NCBI GenBank assembly: GCA_934365155.1
Contig: CAKRMZ010000005.1
Span: forward strand, 1-64,000
Direction of reading: 5' to 3'
Length of the DNA: 64,000 nucleotides
Source of the DNA: an uncultured Eubacteriales bacterium
Lineage (GTDB): Bacteria; Bacillota; Clostridia; Oscillospirales; CAG-272
Part shown: one piece after another, positions 44,139 to 52,924 of the stretch
How the letters are laid out: each line of letters opens with the position of its first letter
Numbering within the stretch: the first letter of the stretch is position 1
Notes under the pieces: generated by a model
Told to the model about the DNA's origin: nothing
What the model saw: the letters and a program-made list of their open reading frames with translations, nothing else
Databases searched by the model: none
Position numbers and translations under genes: made by a program

Positions 44139-44828
44139 ATGATGGAAAACAAAGCCTTTTCCAAATCACAGAAAAAAAACGCTGCCGGTGATTTTATCAG
44201 CGTGTCCCCTGCGGTCGTCCGCCGATTGCCCCGCTATCACCGCTATCTGAAAAAACTGCTTCACAACGGTGTTTTGCGGATCTCCTCCGCGGAGCTTTCC
44301 AAAATAATGAACGTCACCGCATCACAAATCCGCCAGGATTTGAACTGTTTCGGTGGGTTCGGTCAGCAGGGCTATGGATATAATGTGAAATATTTGGATT
44401 CCAAAATTATTGAAATTTTGGGGCTGGAGCAAGAACGGAATGCAATTTTAATCGGCGCCGGAAATTTAGGACGAGCTTTGGTCTGCAGCAACGTTTTTCA
44501 AATCAGCGGAATTACACTTATCGCCTTATTTGACATCAATCCCGATCGAATCGGCACCTCGATTTCCGAGATTCCCATATTCTCCGTGAACGAGTTGCCC
44601 GCTTTCTGCTCCGATAAAAAAATTGATATTGCCGTTCTGACACTTCCTCAGGCCGAAGCGCAGAATGCCGCCGATACAGTATCGGAGCTCGGTATCCGGG
44701 GTATTTGGAATCTGACGGACGAAGAACTCCGTCTGCCCGGCGTCGTTGTGGAAAACGTTCATCTGAGCGATTCCCTGATGACTTTGCTGTACCAAATCGG
44801 AACCGAAAATCCACCTTTGAATGTTTAA
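44139..44828 (+). CDS. rex: redox-sensing transcriptional repressor Rex
   Basis: Rex senses NADH/NAD+ and represses fermentation genes. The 229-aa protein has the N-terminal winged helix (VVRRLPRYHRYLKKL, SSAELSKIMNVTASQIRQDL, FGGFGQQGYGYNV) and the Rossmann domain (AILIGAGNLGRALV, ALFDINPDRIG) with the swapped C-terminal helix. No Rex operator (TTGTTAA-type) is seen before its own operon. Coupling with isocitrate dehydrogenase may link it to redox balance. Confidence 0.94.
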   Translation: MMENKAFSKSQKKNAAGDFISVSPAVVRRLPRYHRYLKKLLHNGVLRISSAELSKIMNVTASQIRQDLNCFGGFGQQGYGYNVKYLDSKIIEILGLEQERNAILIGAGNLGRALVCSNVFQISGITLIALFDINPDRIGTSISEIPIFSVNELPAFCSDKKIDIAVLTLPQAEAQNAADTVSELGIRGIWNLTDEELRLPGVVVENVHLSDSLMTLLYQIGTENPPLNV

Positions 44829-44846
44829 GAGAAAGGAGATCCTCTC

Positions 44847-45818
44847 ATGGATATTAAGCTGCTTTATGATACTGCAGTCATAAATCTGCCCCGAGAATCA
44901 CTGATTCGTTGCAGTGACAAGGCAAGCGCCGTCGACTTTCGAATATTGCTGTATGCAGCCATCCATCCCGATGCGTTTGCCACCTCTGATGCTGCCGCGG
45001 CTCTTTGCATATCCGAAGAGGATGTGATCCGCTCTTTATGTTTTTGGGAGAATGAGGGGGTAATTCAGCTCGGCAGCAAAAAAAACCTTGTGGTCTCTGC
45101 CGATAAAGCGGAGCAAAAAGCAAGCCCCAAAAACAAAACCGCCGTAATCGAAAAAGAAGAACTCCCGGAATATTCCTCAGAGGAAATGAGCGCTATTATT
45201 GACGGAAGTGCAGCACTTTCATCGCTCATTAGCGCCTGCCAGCAAACAGTCGGCAAGATTTTTACGGTTCCGGAGGTTCGCATCATCGTAGGACTTTATG
45301 ATTTTCTAAAGCTCAGCGATGAGTATATTTTGAGCCTTTGCGCATGGTGCGTAGGACGCGGCAAAACTTCTTTGCGGTATATCGAAAAAACCGCCGTCGC
45401 TCTGTATAACCGGGGCATTGATTCCGCCGCGGCGCTGAATGAACACTTAAAAAGCATTGAGGTTTATGAAAGTGAAGAATCCAAGATTCGCCGCCTATTC
45501 GGAATCGGAGATCGCACCTTAACCTCTTATGAAAAAAAGCATCTGCAAAACTGGATTCGTGAATGGAAAATGCCGACAGAACTGATTGAATATGCCTATG
45601 AGCTGACTGTAAAAAACACACAAAAGGCCTCCATTCCCTATGCCGGAAAAATCCTTGAGGGCTGGCACCAAATGAAAATTACAAGCGTAGATGAAGCGCG
45701 TGCCGCCGCCGAAAACAAAAGAAGCCTGCCGACCGCAAACGGCCACAGCTTTGATATCAGCGAATTCTCGAAAGCGGCAATGAACCGAAAAACAACAAAG
45801 GACAAGGGAGAGGAATAA
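44847..45818 (+). CDS. DnaD domain-containing primosome protein
   Basis: A 323-aa protein with an N-terminal DnaD-type winged helix (DFRILLYAAIHPDAFATSDA) and two C-terminal DnaB_2/DDBH2 domains, the second with the family YxxxIxxxW motif as YAGKILEGWHQ. DnaD-family proteins load the replicative helicase with DnaI and DnaB in Firmicutes. The gene is followed without a gap by a dnaI-like gene, which supports a primosome role. Confidence 0.87.
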   Translation: MDIKLLYDTAVINLPRESLIRCSDKASAVDFRILLYAAIHPDAFATSDAAAALCISEEDVIRSLCFWENEGVIQLGSKKNLVVSADKAEQKASPKNKTAVIEKEELPEYSSEEMSAIIDGSAALSSLISACQQTVGKIFTVPEVRIIVGLYDFLKLSDEYILSLCAWCVGRGKTSLRYIEKTAVALYNRGIDSAAALNEHLKSIEVYESEESKIRRLFGIGDRTLTSYEKKHLQNWIREWKMPTELIEYAYELTVKNTQKASIPYAGKILEGWHQMKITSVDEARAAAENKRSLPTANGHSFDISEFSKAAMNRKTTKDKGEE

Positions 45819-46787
45819 ATGGCCTACAATCGCGAAAATTACAGACGCATCCGTGCAGAATTTGAGCAAAAAAATATGCAGGCCAAGCAGGCTGCAGAGG
45901 AACGCCGTGCGGAGCTGCACCGTCGTTTCCCCGAAATCGCCGAAATCGACCGTACTTTATCGCAAACCGGAATGCGAATTTTTTCCGAGGCGATGCGCGG
46001 CAGCCATGATCTCGACAAACGAATTCACAAATTGCGCTGCGAAATCGAAGAATTGGTCGCCATCCGCGAACAAATTTTAAAAAGCAAGGGATATCCGGCC
46101 GATTACAGTGCCGTGCATTACGACTGTGAAAAATGCATGGATACCGGATTTGTCAACGGAAAAATGTGCGATTGCTTCCGCCGCGCCCTGATTCTTGCCG
46201 GATATGAGAGCTCCGGTATCGGGAAGCTGCTTCACAAACAGAGCTTCGAAACCTTTGATCTCTCCTATTATAAAAAAGACCCTGAAGAGCTCTGCGAAAT
46301 GAAAGACAATTTAGATATCTGCCGCCGATATGTAAAGGATTTCGGAAAAGATCAACAGCAAAACCTGCTTCTGTTCGGGAACACCGGTCTCGGCAAAACG
46401 CACTTATCCACCGCAATTGCCAAAGAGTTGATTGAACATGGGTTTGACGTGATTTACATCACGGCGTTCAACCTTTTTTCGGAATTTGAGCAAGAGCATT
46501 TCGGTCGGAATTCCGATATCGATACTCAAAAATTTTTCCGCTGTGAACTTCTGATCATTGATGATTTAGGCACAGAGGCCATTACAAAATTCACGGTTTC
46601 CTGCCTTTATAATCTGCTCAACACCAGACTGAATACCGATCACGCCACCATTATCAACACCAATCTCAGTCATGCAGAAATGCTCAAGCTTTATTCGGAT
46701 CGAATTGTATCTCGAATTTTGGGCGAATATATTCCTCTGAAATTCTCGGGACGTGATATTCGTCTGCAGAAATTAGAGCAGCACTGA
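45819..46787 (+). CDS. DnaI/DnaC-like helicase-loader ATPase
   Basis: A 322-aa AAA+ protein with an N-terminal zinc-binding region (YDCEKCMDTGFVNGKMCDC), Walker A GNTGLGKTHLS, Walker B ELLIIDDLGTE, and the sensor-1 NTNLSH. This matches the DnaI/DnaC helicase-loader family. The stop of the DnaD gene abuts this ATG, indicating tight co-translation. Confidence 0.92.
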   Translation: MAYNRENYRRIRAEFEQKNMQAKQAAEERRAELHRRFPEIAEIDRTLSQTGMRIFSEAMRGSHDLDKRIHKLRCEIEELVAIREQILKSKGYPADYSAVHYDCEKCMDTGFVNGKMCDCFRRALILAGYESSGIGKLLHKQSFETFDLSYYKKDPEELCEMKDNLDICRRYVKDFGKDQQQNLLLFGNTGLGKTHLSTAIAKELIEHGFDVIYITAFNLFSEFEQEHFGRNSDIDTQKFFRCELLIIDDLGTEAITKFTVSCLYNLLNTRLNTDHATIINTNLSHAEMLKLYSDRIVSRILGEYIPLKFSGRDIRLQKLEQH

Positions 46788-46819
46788 CGCTTCGGCATTC
46801 TCAAACAAGGATGAACAGA

Positions 46820-48199
46820 ATGAAAAAAAATATCCCGAAAAATACGGATTTACTCCGTCCCGATTTTTCTCTGCTCACAGCAAAGCGGCCGTCGGACACA
46901 TCATTTGCAGATTCCAAAAAGCTGTTTTCGGCGCCACCGGCGCCGAATCTGCAAAAAATTGCGGAAAGGGAATGTGAAAGCTACCAGAATCCTCCGTTTG
47001 CCGCAGGTCTGATCCAACAAGTGCGACTGTATCGGCGAAAAACGAAAAGCGCCTTTCATGATCGTTTTTATACGGATGCCGAAAAATATTTTATGCAAAG
47101 CGCCGAGAAATGCGATCCGGTTCATTTCTATTGTTCACTGCCGCGCTACAGCGTTATGAACGACGAACAGCTCCGCTATTATTTCTATTGGCGCCAATGC
47201 ATTCGCACACAAAATTATCCACCCGCAGATCCGGCTTACATCTTTTTGTTAGCCTTTGAAATTATCAATCTGCCGAAAAAAATCCCTCCGAAAGAGGGGC
47301 TGACCCTCCTTTGCAATTTGTGGCTGCACTACAGGCAATCTTATGCACAGTTAAATTCCTATTTCGGCGAATGGATCTGCGACTATTGTCTCATTCACAA
47401 GCTCACGCCGCCTTATGAGCAACTTCATTCGGCACTGCCGGAGCTGATTTCACATGTTTCATTCGGAGAATTTTTCCTTCCGACCGATCAAAACAGAAAA
47501 AGTCCGTTTTCTGTTTTCCTGATTGATGCGCTATGCCCATATCGGTATCGCTCCAGTAAATTTTATCCGCAGAATGCCGCACTGTATGACAGGCACATCT
47601 ATCCGGCCGCTGCCGAAGTCCTTGAAAAAATGTGGATCGACGGCTACGACCTCGGCCTGCAGCTGCAGACCGTCGTTCGGGAAAGCTTTGCCGGAGCCTT
47701 ATGTCCTCCGGAGCAAAAATACCGCATGGAAATATCTTACTTCTCGATTGAAAAATCCATTCCGTTAAAGCTTTTAATCGGAGATGTGGTAAAGTCCGCG
47801 GAAAACTGCCTGAGGGAAACGCTGCAGATCAGACGCAGTTTGCAAACCACGGTAATCGGCGAAGACATAAAACTGCTGATGCAATCGTATTTCACGCGCC
47901 GGCTGGAAAGCACCACCCCAAAAGCATCGAATGCAGAAGCGGAAAATGCATTCGACCGTTTTCTGCAAGCCTTAAGCCCCAAAGAGGTTTCCGTACTGCA
48001 GGCCGTTATCATCGATGACCGCGAAACTCTTTGTGCCGACAAAGACCGTATTGAAGCGCTTTGCCGTCACATCAATTGCGTTGCGGTTCAGACCTTCGGT
48101 GCCGCTGCTGTTCAATCGGATGCAGGCCAAACCGTTCCGAACGAACAATATATTAATGAAATCACAGATGCATTTATCCGAAAAGAAGAACAAGAATAA
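46820..48199 (+). CDS. TerB N-/C-terminal domain protein, function unknown
   Basis: A 459-aa protein without membrane segments. The middle (NDEQLRYYFYWRQCIRTQNY ... PADPAYIFLLAFEIINLP) matches the TerB_N domain, and the C-terminus (FLQALSPKEVSVLQAVI ... NEITDAFI) looks like TerB_C. TerB-type proteins are linked to tellurite or phage stress systems, but single TerB_N/TerB_C proteins in Clostridia are uncharacterised. It sits between the DnaD/DnaI pair and nth, all on one strand. The ATG at 46820 has AAGG 9 bases upstream; an ATG at 46811 abuts it. Confidence 0.75.
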   Translation: MKKNIPKNTDLLRPDFSLLTAKRPSDTSFADSKKLFSAPPAPNLQKIAERECESYQNPPFAAGLIQQVRLYRRKTKSAFHDRFYTDAEKYFMQSAEKCDPVHFYCSLPRYSVMNDEQLRYYFYWRQCIRTQNYPPADPAYIFLLAFEIINLPKKIPPKEGLTLLCNLWLHYRQSYAQLNSYFGEWICDYCLIHKLTPPYEQLHSALPELISHVSFGEFFLPTDQNRKSPFSVFLIDALCPYRYRSSKFYPQNAALYDRHIYPAAAEVLEKMWIDGYDLGLQLQTVVRESFAGALCPPEQKYRMEISYFSIEKSIPLKLLIGDVVKSAENCLRETLQIRRSLQTTVIGEDIKLLMQSYFTRRLESTTPKASNAEAENAFDRFLQALSPKEVSVLQAVIIDDRETLCADKDRIEALCRHINCVAVQTFGAAAVQSDAGQTVPNEQYINEITDAFIRKEEQE

Positions 48200-48212
48200 G
48201 GGGGAGATCGTT

Positions 48213-48878
48213 ATCAAAAAACAGGCTCGCGCACTGCGAATCAACGGTATTTTGAAAGAGCTTTACCCCTTGGCCGCCTGCGCACTCCGTTATGAAGAAG
48301 ATCCTTGGAAGCTGCTCGTGCTCGGACGGCTTTCCGCGCAATGCACCGACAAACGCGTCAATGAAATCGCCGTATCGCTCTTCGACGCCTTTCCTACGGC
48401 AAAGGATATGGCAAATGCCGATGTGAAAGATATTGAAAAACAGATTTTTTCCTGCGGACTGTATAAAACAAAAGCGCAAAATCTCAAAGATTTTTCAACG
48501 CTTCTGATTACCGAATACAACGGGATCGTTCCCGATCGCATGGAAGCATTGCTTACATTTCCGGGCGTGGGAAGAAAAATTGCCAATTTGATTCTCGGCG
48601 ATGTATATCACATTCCCTCCATTGTGGCCGATACGCATTGCATCCGCATCGCAAACCGTTTGGGGCTAACCCGAAAAGCCGATGCGCTGATTACCGAAAA
48701 GGAACTCAAAGAGCTGATTCCGCCGGACGACCAAACCGATTTCTGCCACCGCATCGTGTTGTTCGGACGGGATATCTGCACCGCCCGCAGCCCGAAATGC
48801 GATTCATGTCCGATCGCAAAAGAAAACCTTTGCCCCTTTTATAAAAAAGCAAACCCGTCTCGTAAAAAAGATAAATAA
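48213..48878 (+). CDS. nth: endonuclease III (Nth), probable ATC start
   Basis: Nth is a DNA glycosylase/AP lyase for oxidised pyrimidines. The 221-aa core has LSAQCTDKRVNE, the helix-hairpin-helix LLTFPGVGRKIANLIL with the catalytic Lys in the preceding TDKR helix, catalytic Asp in VADTHCIRI, and the [4Fe-4S] cluster motif C-x6-C-x2-C-x5-C (CTARSPKCDSCPIAKENLC). Homology places the N-terminus at IKKQARALRINGIL. There the codon is ATC, 6 bases after a strong GGGGGAG; the first in-frame ATG (48168) lies inside the TerB gene without a site. The start is therefore uncertain; the product is not. Confidence 0.9.
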   Translation: MKKQARALRINGILKELYPLAACALRYEEDPWKLLVLGRLSAQCTDKRVNEIAVSLFDAFPTAKDMANADVKDIEKQIFSCGLYKTKAQNLKDFSTLLITEYNGIVPDRMEALLTFPGVGRKIANLILGDVYHIPSIVADTHCIRIANRLGLTRKADALITEKELKELIPPDDQTDFCHRIVLFGRDICTARSPKCDSCPIAKENLCPFYKKANPSRKKDK

Positions 48879-48925
48879 AAAAACCGGACCGGAATCGCTG
48901 AAAAACGATTCCGGTTCGGTTTTTT
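48877..48925. terminator. bidirectional terminator between nth and glmS
   Basis: Stem CCGGACCGGAATCG paired with CGATTCCGGTTCGG (one mismatch/GU), flanked by A6 and T6. Confidence 0.9.
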
Positions 48926-48946
48926 ATCGGGTATTGCATCCCCGGT

Positions 48947-50797
48947 TTATTCTACTGTCACACTCTTAGCAAGATTTCGCGGCTTATCGACATCCAGCCC
49001 CTTGCCGAGCGCCGTCTTATATGCAATAAACTGCGCACAGATTACGGCAAGCAACGGAGCAAGATGCTCATCCACCTCCGGCAAAATAAAGGTCTCATCA
49101 CAGGAATGGGAAAGATACTGTCCGGCCTTGGTCGTAACCAAGAAGACATATCCGTGACGCGCCTTAACCTCTTTGATATTGGACAAAGTCTTATCAAAAA
49201 GCGCGTCATCCGTTGCAATTGCAATCACATTGACACCCTCGTCAATCAGCGAAATCGTACCGTGCTTCAATTCTCCCGAAGCATAGGCTTCCGAATGGAT
49301 GTATGTAATCTCCTTCAGCTTGAGAGAGGCCTCGCTGATCGCTGCATAATCCCGTCCGCGACCGATAAAGAATGCGCTTTGAGCCGTTTCGAGGCGCTTG
49401 GCAATACCGCAAAGGGCATCGCTGCTCTCTAACAGCTCGGAAATCGCATCGGAAAATGTGGTGATATTGTGGGTTTGCTCTTTGGCAAAGCTATCACTGA
49501 TCATACCCTTTTTATAAGCGATCGCTACGGCAAACAATGCGAGCAGCAACGACTGAGAAGTATACGCCTTGGTTGTGGCAACGGCAATTTCCGGACCTGC
49601 ATTAATCAAAAATACATGATCCGCCTCCCGCGCAATGGTCGATGCCGAAACATTTACAATGGCTGCATTTGCAATGCCGCGCTGCTTGATCAGTCTAAGC
49701 GCAGCCAGCGTATCCGCCGTCTCTCCGGACTGGCTGATCACAAAAGCAAAATCATCCTCATGCATAATCGGGTTTTTATAGCGGAACTCGCTCGCAATTT
49801 CTACATAAACGGGAATCCGCGCCATTTCTTCAATCATATGCTTGCCGTACAGTGCGGAATGCATGGCCGATCCGCAGGCAACAATGTGAATGGCTCTGGC
49901 CTTGGAAAGCCGCGCAATGTCAAATCCCTCCGCCGAAAAATCCGGCAAGGAATCCTTTGTGCGTCCCTTTAACAATGCTTCAACCGCCGCGGGCTGCTCA
50001 TAAATTTCCTTATGCATATAACAATCAAAATGTCCCTTTTGTGCGGCATCCTGATCCCATGTCGCAAGGATCGGATCCCGATGAACCTCTTTTCCTGCGG
50101 CATCGTAAATGCAAACCTTATCCGCGCGGATCACTGCCGTCTCTCCGTCATACATCGGGCTGTAGCTGCGAGTGGAATTTAGAAATGCCGTAATGTCGGA
50201 GGCAATGTATGTTTCTCCGTTGCCGTACCCGATCAAAAGCGGGCTGTCTTTTTTTGCAGCAAAAATCGTGTCGGGGAAGCCGCAGAACAGCACACACAAT
50301 CCGTAAGAGCCCTGCGCACGAGCAATCGCTCTTTGCAGTGCTTGCAACGGATGGTCCTTGTCCTTTTCGAACTCATGTTCAATAATATGTGCCAAGACCT
50401 CGGTATCCGTTTCCGAACGGAACTCATCGCCCATTCGAACGCATTCTTCCCGCAGTTCGACATAGTTTTCAATAATTCCATTATGAACCAGTTGAACCAG
50501 CCCCTTGTTTCCGCAAAGCGGATGAGAATTGGCATCATTCGGCGCTCCGTGCGTTGCCCAGCGGGTATGCCCGATCCCGATCGTGCTGCCGCTGACTTCA
50601 TCGCCGCATGCCGAAAGCAGAGCCTCAAGCTCCGAAATGCGTCCTTTTTTCTTTTTTACTATAATTTGATTCGGGTCATTACGGTCAAAAACCGCAACTC
50701 CCGAGGAATCGTATCCGCGGTATTCCAGCGCATAAAGCCCCTGAAGCAATTCACGGGTTGCCTCTTTTTTTCCGGTGTATCCGATAATTCCGCACAT
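48947..50797 (-). CDS. glmS: glutamine--fructose-6-phosphate aminotransferase
   Basis: Makes glucosamine-6-phosphate, the entry to peptidoglycan precursors. The 616-aa protein has the N-terminal glutaminase Cys (MCGIIGYTG), GHTRWATHGAPND, and two SIS domains with SGETADTLAAL and the C-terminal NLAKSVTVE. The 5' region was inspected and no glmS ribozyme core is recognised. Confidence 0.97.
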   Translation of the reverse strand: MCGIIGYTGKKEATRELLQGLYALEYRGYDSSGVAVFDRNDPNQIIVKKKKGRISELEALLSACGDEVSGSTIGIGHTRWATHGAPNDANSHPLCGNKGLVQLVHNGIIENYVELREECVRMGDEFRSETDTEVLAHIIEHEFEKDKDHPLQALQRAIARAQGSYGLCVLFCGFPDTIFAAKKDSPLLIGYGNGETYIASDITAFLNSTRSYSPMYDGETAVIRADKVCIYDAAGKEVHRDPILATWDQDAAQKGHFDCYMHKEIYEQPAAVEALLKGRTKDSLPDFSAEGFDIARLSKARAIHIVACGSAMHSALYGKHMIEEMARIPVYVEIASEFRYKNPIMHEDDFAFVISQSGETADTLAALRLIKQRGIANAAIVNVSASTIAREADHVFLINAGPEIAVATTKAYTSQSLLLALFAVAIAYKKGMISDSFAKEQTHNITTFSDAISELLESSDALCGIAKRLETAQSAFFIGRGRDYAAISEASLKLKEITYIHSEAYASGELKHGTISLIDEGVNVIAIATDDALFDKTLSNIKEVKARHGYVFLVTTKAGQYLSHSCDETFILPEVDEHLAPLLAVICAQFIAYKTALGKGLDVDKPRNLAKSVTVE

Positions 50798-50895
50798 AGC
50801 GATATTCTCCTTACCTATCTTTCTTTTATGCTGCCATATTATGCCGATTTGTGCATTTGCATCACAAATAGATTCTTTTGCATTTTATATAATAT

Positions 50896-50924
50896 ATAAT
50901 ACCCTATAATGGCAAGTTTTTCAA
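50896..50924 (-). promoter_or_regulatory. sigma-A promoter of glmS
   Basis: Minus strand TTGAAA (50924-50919), 17-base spacer, TATTAT (50901-50896). Confidence 0.7.
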
Positions 50925-51050
50925 GTATATCTTTTTTATTGCCGCTGTTTTCAAAAACTTTTCAAGGGCTCATGCCGCTTATCCAAAATGCATTTTGAAT
51001 ATACCGGCGCCCACCGGAAATCATTTTTTGTTTTTCACCGTTTTTTGCGC

Positions 51051-51079
51051 TTTACTTTTCTTTCGGGCTATGATAGAAT
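51051..51079 (+). promoter_or_regulatory. candidate promoter of the ECF sigma gene
   Basis: TTTACT (51051-51056), 17-base spacer, TAGAAT (51074-51079). An ECF-type self-promoter (AAC...CGT) was not seen. Confidence 0.5.
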
Positions 51080-51135
51080 ATTTTTGTATATAGGCTTAAA
51101 AACTGCTCCGTCAAAGGGAAAGGGGGATAGCCGTC

Positions 51136-51735
51136 TTGATCAATGAAAGCCAGGAAAAGGACTTAATATGCCGTTCCCAGCAAGGCGATAAACAGGCTTT
51201 TGAACAGCTTGTCGAATTGCATCAGCAATTTATTTATACGACGGCTTTCTATATCGTGAAAAATTCCGATATTGCATTTGATATCTCCCAAAACACTTTT
51301 TTAAAGGCCTATCGCTCCATTTCATACTTTCGTTTTGAGTGTAAATTTTCAACATGGCTTTACCGCATTTGTCAAAACTGTGGTAAAGATTTTTTCAGAA
51401 GGGAAAAACGGCACGGGAACTGTCTCTCCTTGAGCGAATATAACCAAGAAGAGGATTATGAGGGAGAACACGATATGCCCGACGAATCTATTTCCTCAAG
51501 CCCCGAGGAGCTGTTAGCGCAAAAAGAAACCGTTCGCGCCGTACGGCTCGCCATTGCAGATCTTCCCAAGGAGTTTCGCGAAATTATCCTTCTGCGAGAC
51601 ATCGAGGGATATTCTTATGAGGCCATCTCCGAGGCGCTGAATATGGAAATCGGCACGGTAAAATCCCGATTGTTCCGTGCCAGACAAAAGCTCAAAGCCC
51701 TTCTCGAGGTTTCAGAAAAGCAACCGCTTTTATAA
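51136..51735 (+). CDS. ECF-type RNA polymerase sigma factor
   Basis: A 199-aa sigma-70 family group 4 protein: region 2 (QLVELHQQFIYTTAFYIVKN, ISQNTFLKAYRSISYF) and region 4 (IADLPKEFREIILLRDIEGY, SYEAISEALNMEIGTVKSRL) with a short acidic linker. The start is TTG after AGGGGGAT. The next gene encodes a membrane-anchored protein typical of the cognate anti-sigma factor, so the pair probably forms a stress-response switch. Confidence 0.92.
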   Translation: MINESQEKDLICRSQQGDKQAFEQLVELHQQFIYTTAFYIVKNSDIAFDISQNTFLKAYRSISYFRFECKFSTWLYRICQNCGKDFFRREKRHGNCLSLSEYNQEEDYEGEHDMPDESISSSPEELLAQKETVRAVRLAIADLPKEFREIILLRDIEGYSYEAISEALNMEIGTVKSRLFRARQKLKALLEVSEKQPLL

Positions 51736-51815
51736 AGTTTTACAAAAACGGGAACAAAACGTTCCGTACAGCGTCCAAAACAACAGGAATTGATATATGA
51801 GCAAGGAGAAAACGC

Positions 51816-52439
51816 ATGACCAAACAATATTTGCAGTCGGATGATGAACGTTTCGATCTCTATTTTCACGGGGATTTAGATGCGTCCCAAGTCGAACAGC
51901 TTTTGAATGATATCGAAGCGGATGAACAGCTCCGTGCTCGATTTGAAAGCGAACAGCGCTATTATCAAAACCTGCGTGCCTCCGCTTTGACACCGAAACG
52001 TGATTTAAAGTCCGCCGTTATGGCCGAAATTGCAGCAGAGGAACGCAAGCCGTCCAAAAAATCGCATCGCTATTTTGCAAAAGTTGCTCCTGTTTTGTTT
52101 GCAGCGGCAGCTTGCCTCTGCATGATTTGGAATCTTGATTTGATAAAAACAAATTCCGCTGAATCCATGAAGGCAGAGCATAAAACGGGTTCCATCATTG
52201 CAGCACAGCCTGCGACCTCAATGACTCCGGCCGATTCCTGTTCGCCGGACGACCCGAATCACTGTGAAATTAACATCGAGATATCCCGTTGGTTAATGCC
52301 CTATCTCTCATCAAAACTTGACTCGTCCTCCGAGGGAAAAAACAACGAAAAGCCGAACACCGATGAAACAAAGCAGTCGGAAAGCAACGAAGATACCGAG
52401 GCTCCCGACCCGAAATTTCCGTCTTTTAAATTTCAATAA
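51816..52439 (+). CDS. probable anti-sigma factor
   Basis: A 207-aa single-pass membrane protein. The N-terminal cytosolic part (DERFDLYFHGDLDASQVEQL) resembles the anti-sigma domain but lacks the HxxxCxxC zinc motif; a membrane helix follows (VAPVLFAAAACLCMIWNL, about residues 90-108); the outside part is Ser/Glu rich and ends in PKFPSFKFQ. Location after the ECF gene supports the role; no signal-cleavage sites can be named. Confidence 0.7.
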   Translation: MTKQYLQSDDERFDLYFHGDLDASQVEQLLNDIEADEQLRARFESEQRYYQNLRASALTPKRDLKSAVMAEIAAEERKPSKKSHRYFAKVAPVLFAAAACLCMIWNLDLIKTNSAESMKAEHKTGSIIAAQPATSMTPADSCSPDDPNHCEINIEISRWLMPYLSSKLDSSSEGKNNEKPNTDETKQSESNEDTEAPDPKFPSFKFQ

Positions 52440-52446
52440 AAAAGAA

Positions 52447-52482
52447 CCCTGACTTTTTCGAAAAAAGTCAGGGCTTTTTTTA
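52447..52482. terminator. terminator of the ECF sigma/anti-sigma unit
   Basis: Stem CCCTGACTTTTT/AAAAAGTCAGGG with a short loop, then T6; A-rich on the left, so it can also serve the convergent small gene. Confidence 0.9.
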
Positions 52483-52504
52483 TTTGTGCACGTCCGATTC
52501 GTTT

Positions 52505-52744
52505 TTATGCTCTGACACCGATATCGATCAGCAAGGCTCCTCCGACACCGAGACAGAGTGAGAGCCATGCCGACTGCATAATCAAAAATGCCTTCCGATA
52601 TGCGATAATACCAAGCAATGCTTTGTCTTGACTGTATTCCGTCAAGGCATAAATCATCACGGCAGCACAAAGGCTCATCGCCGCAATTAAAAATACAAAT
52701 GCCGCCGGTGAAAACCCTCTCGCTGCGGTTTTTATGTACTGCAT
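52505..52744 (-). CDS. small two-helix membrane protein, unknown
   Basis: A 79-aa protein with two hydrophobic helices (AAFVFLIAAMSLCAAVMIYA and AFLIMQSAWLSLCLGVGGAL) joined by a polar loop. No family recognised. The ATG at 52744 has GGAAGG 11 bases upstream. It is convergent with the anti-sigma gene and ends before the shared terminator; coding status is likely but not certain. Confidence 0.55.
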   Translation of the reverse strand: MQYIKTAARGFSPAAFVFLIAAMSLCAAVMIYALTEYSQDKALLGIIAYRKAFLIMQSAWLSLCLGVGGALLIDIGVRA

Positions 52745-52860
52745 TTTTTTAAAATCCTTCCTTGTATTCATTCTTGTTCAATATCAGTATATCAAAAATT
52801 ATTCTCCGTTTCCTTAGTATGTTTTTGGAAAAAAAGACGACCGCTTTTGGGAGTCCGTCC

Positions 52861-52889
52861 TTGACAGCGCCCGTCTGCTGCGATAGAAT
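52861..52889 (+). promoter_or_regulatory. sigma-A promoter of the AEC transporter gene
   Basis: TTGACA (52861-52866), 17-base spacer, TAGAAT (52884-52889), 36 bases before the ATG. Confidence 0.78.
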
Positions 52890-52924
52890 ATTTCAGTAAC
52901 GAATCGATTTTACGAGGGACGCTA

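Larger units (their letters stand above)
50798..51135. other. divergent promoter region glmS / ECF sigma gene
   Basis: 338 bp carrying a promoter for each flanking gene. The stretch 50930-51040 has a short CCGG-CGCCCA-CCGG hairpin and T-rich runs but no open frame with a ribosome-binding site and no recognised RNA. Confidence 0.6.

Noticed and set aside
44139..44828. Rex autoregulation through a TTGTTAA-type operator
   Set aside because: No TTGTTAA-N4-TTAACAA-like site was found in the icd-rex upstream region.
50798..51135. glmS ribozyme upstream of glmS
   Set aside because: The minus-strand leader was read for the conserved ribozyme core (AGCGCC near the cleavage site and the GTTGACGAGG-type segment) and neither is present.
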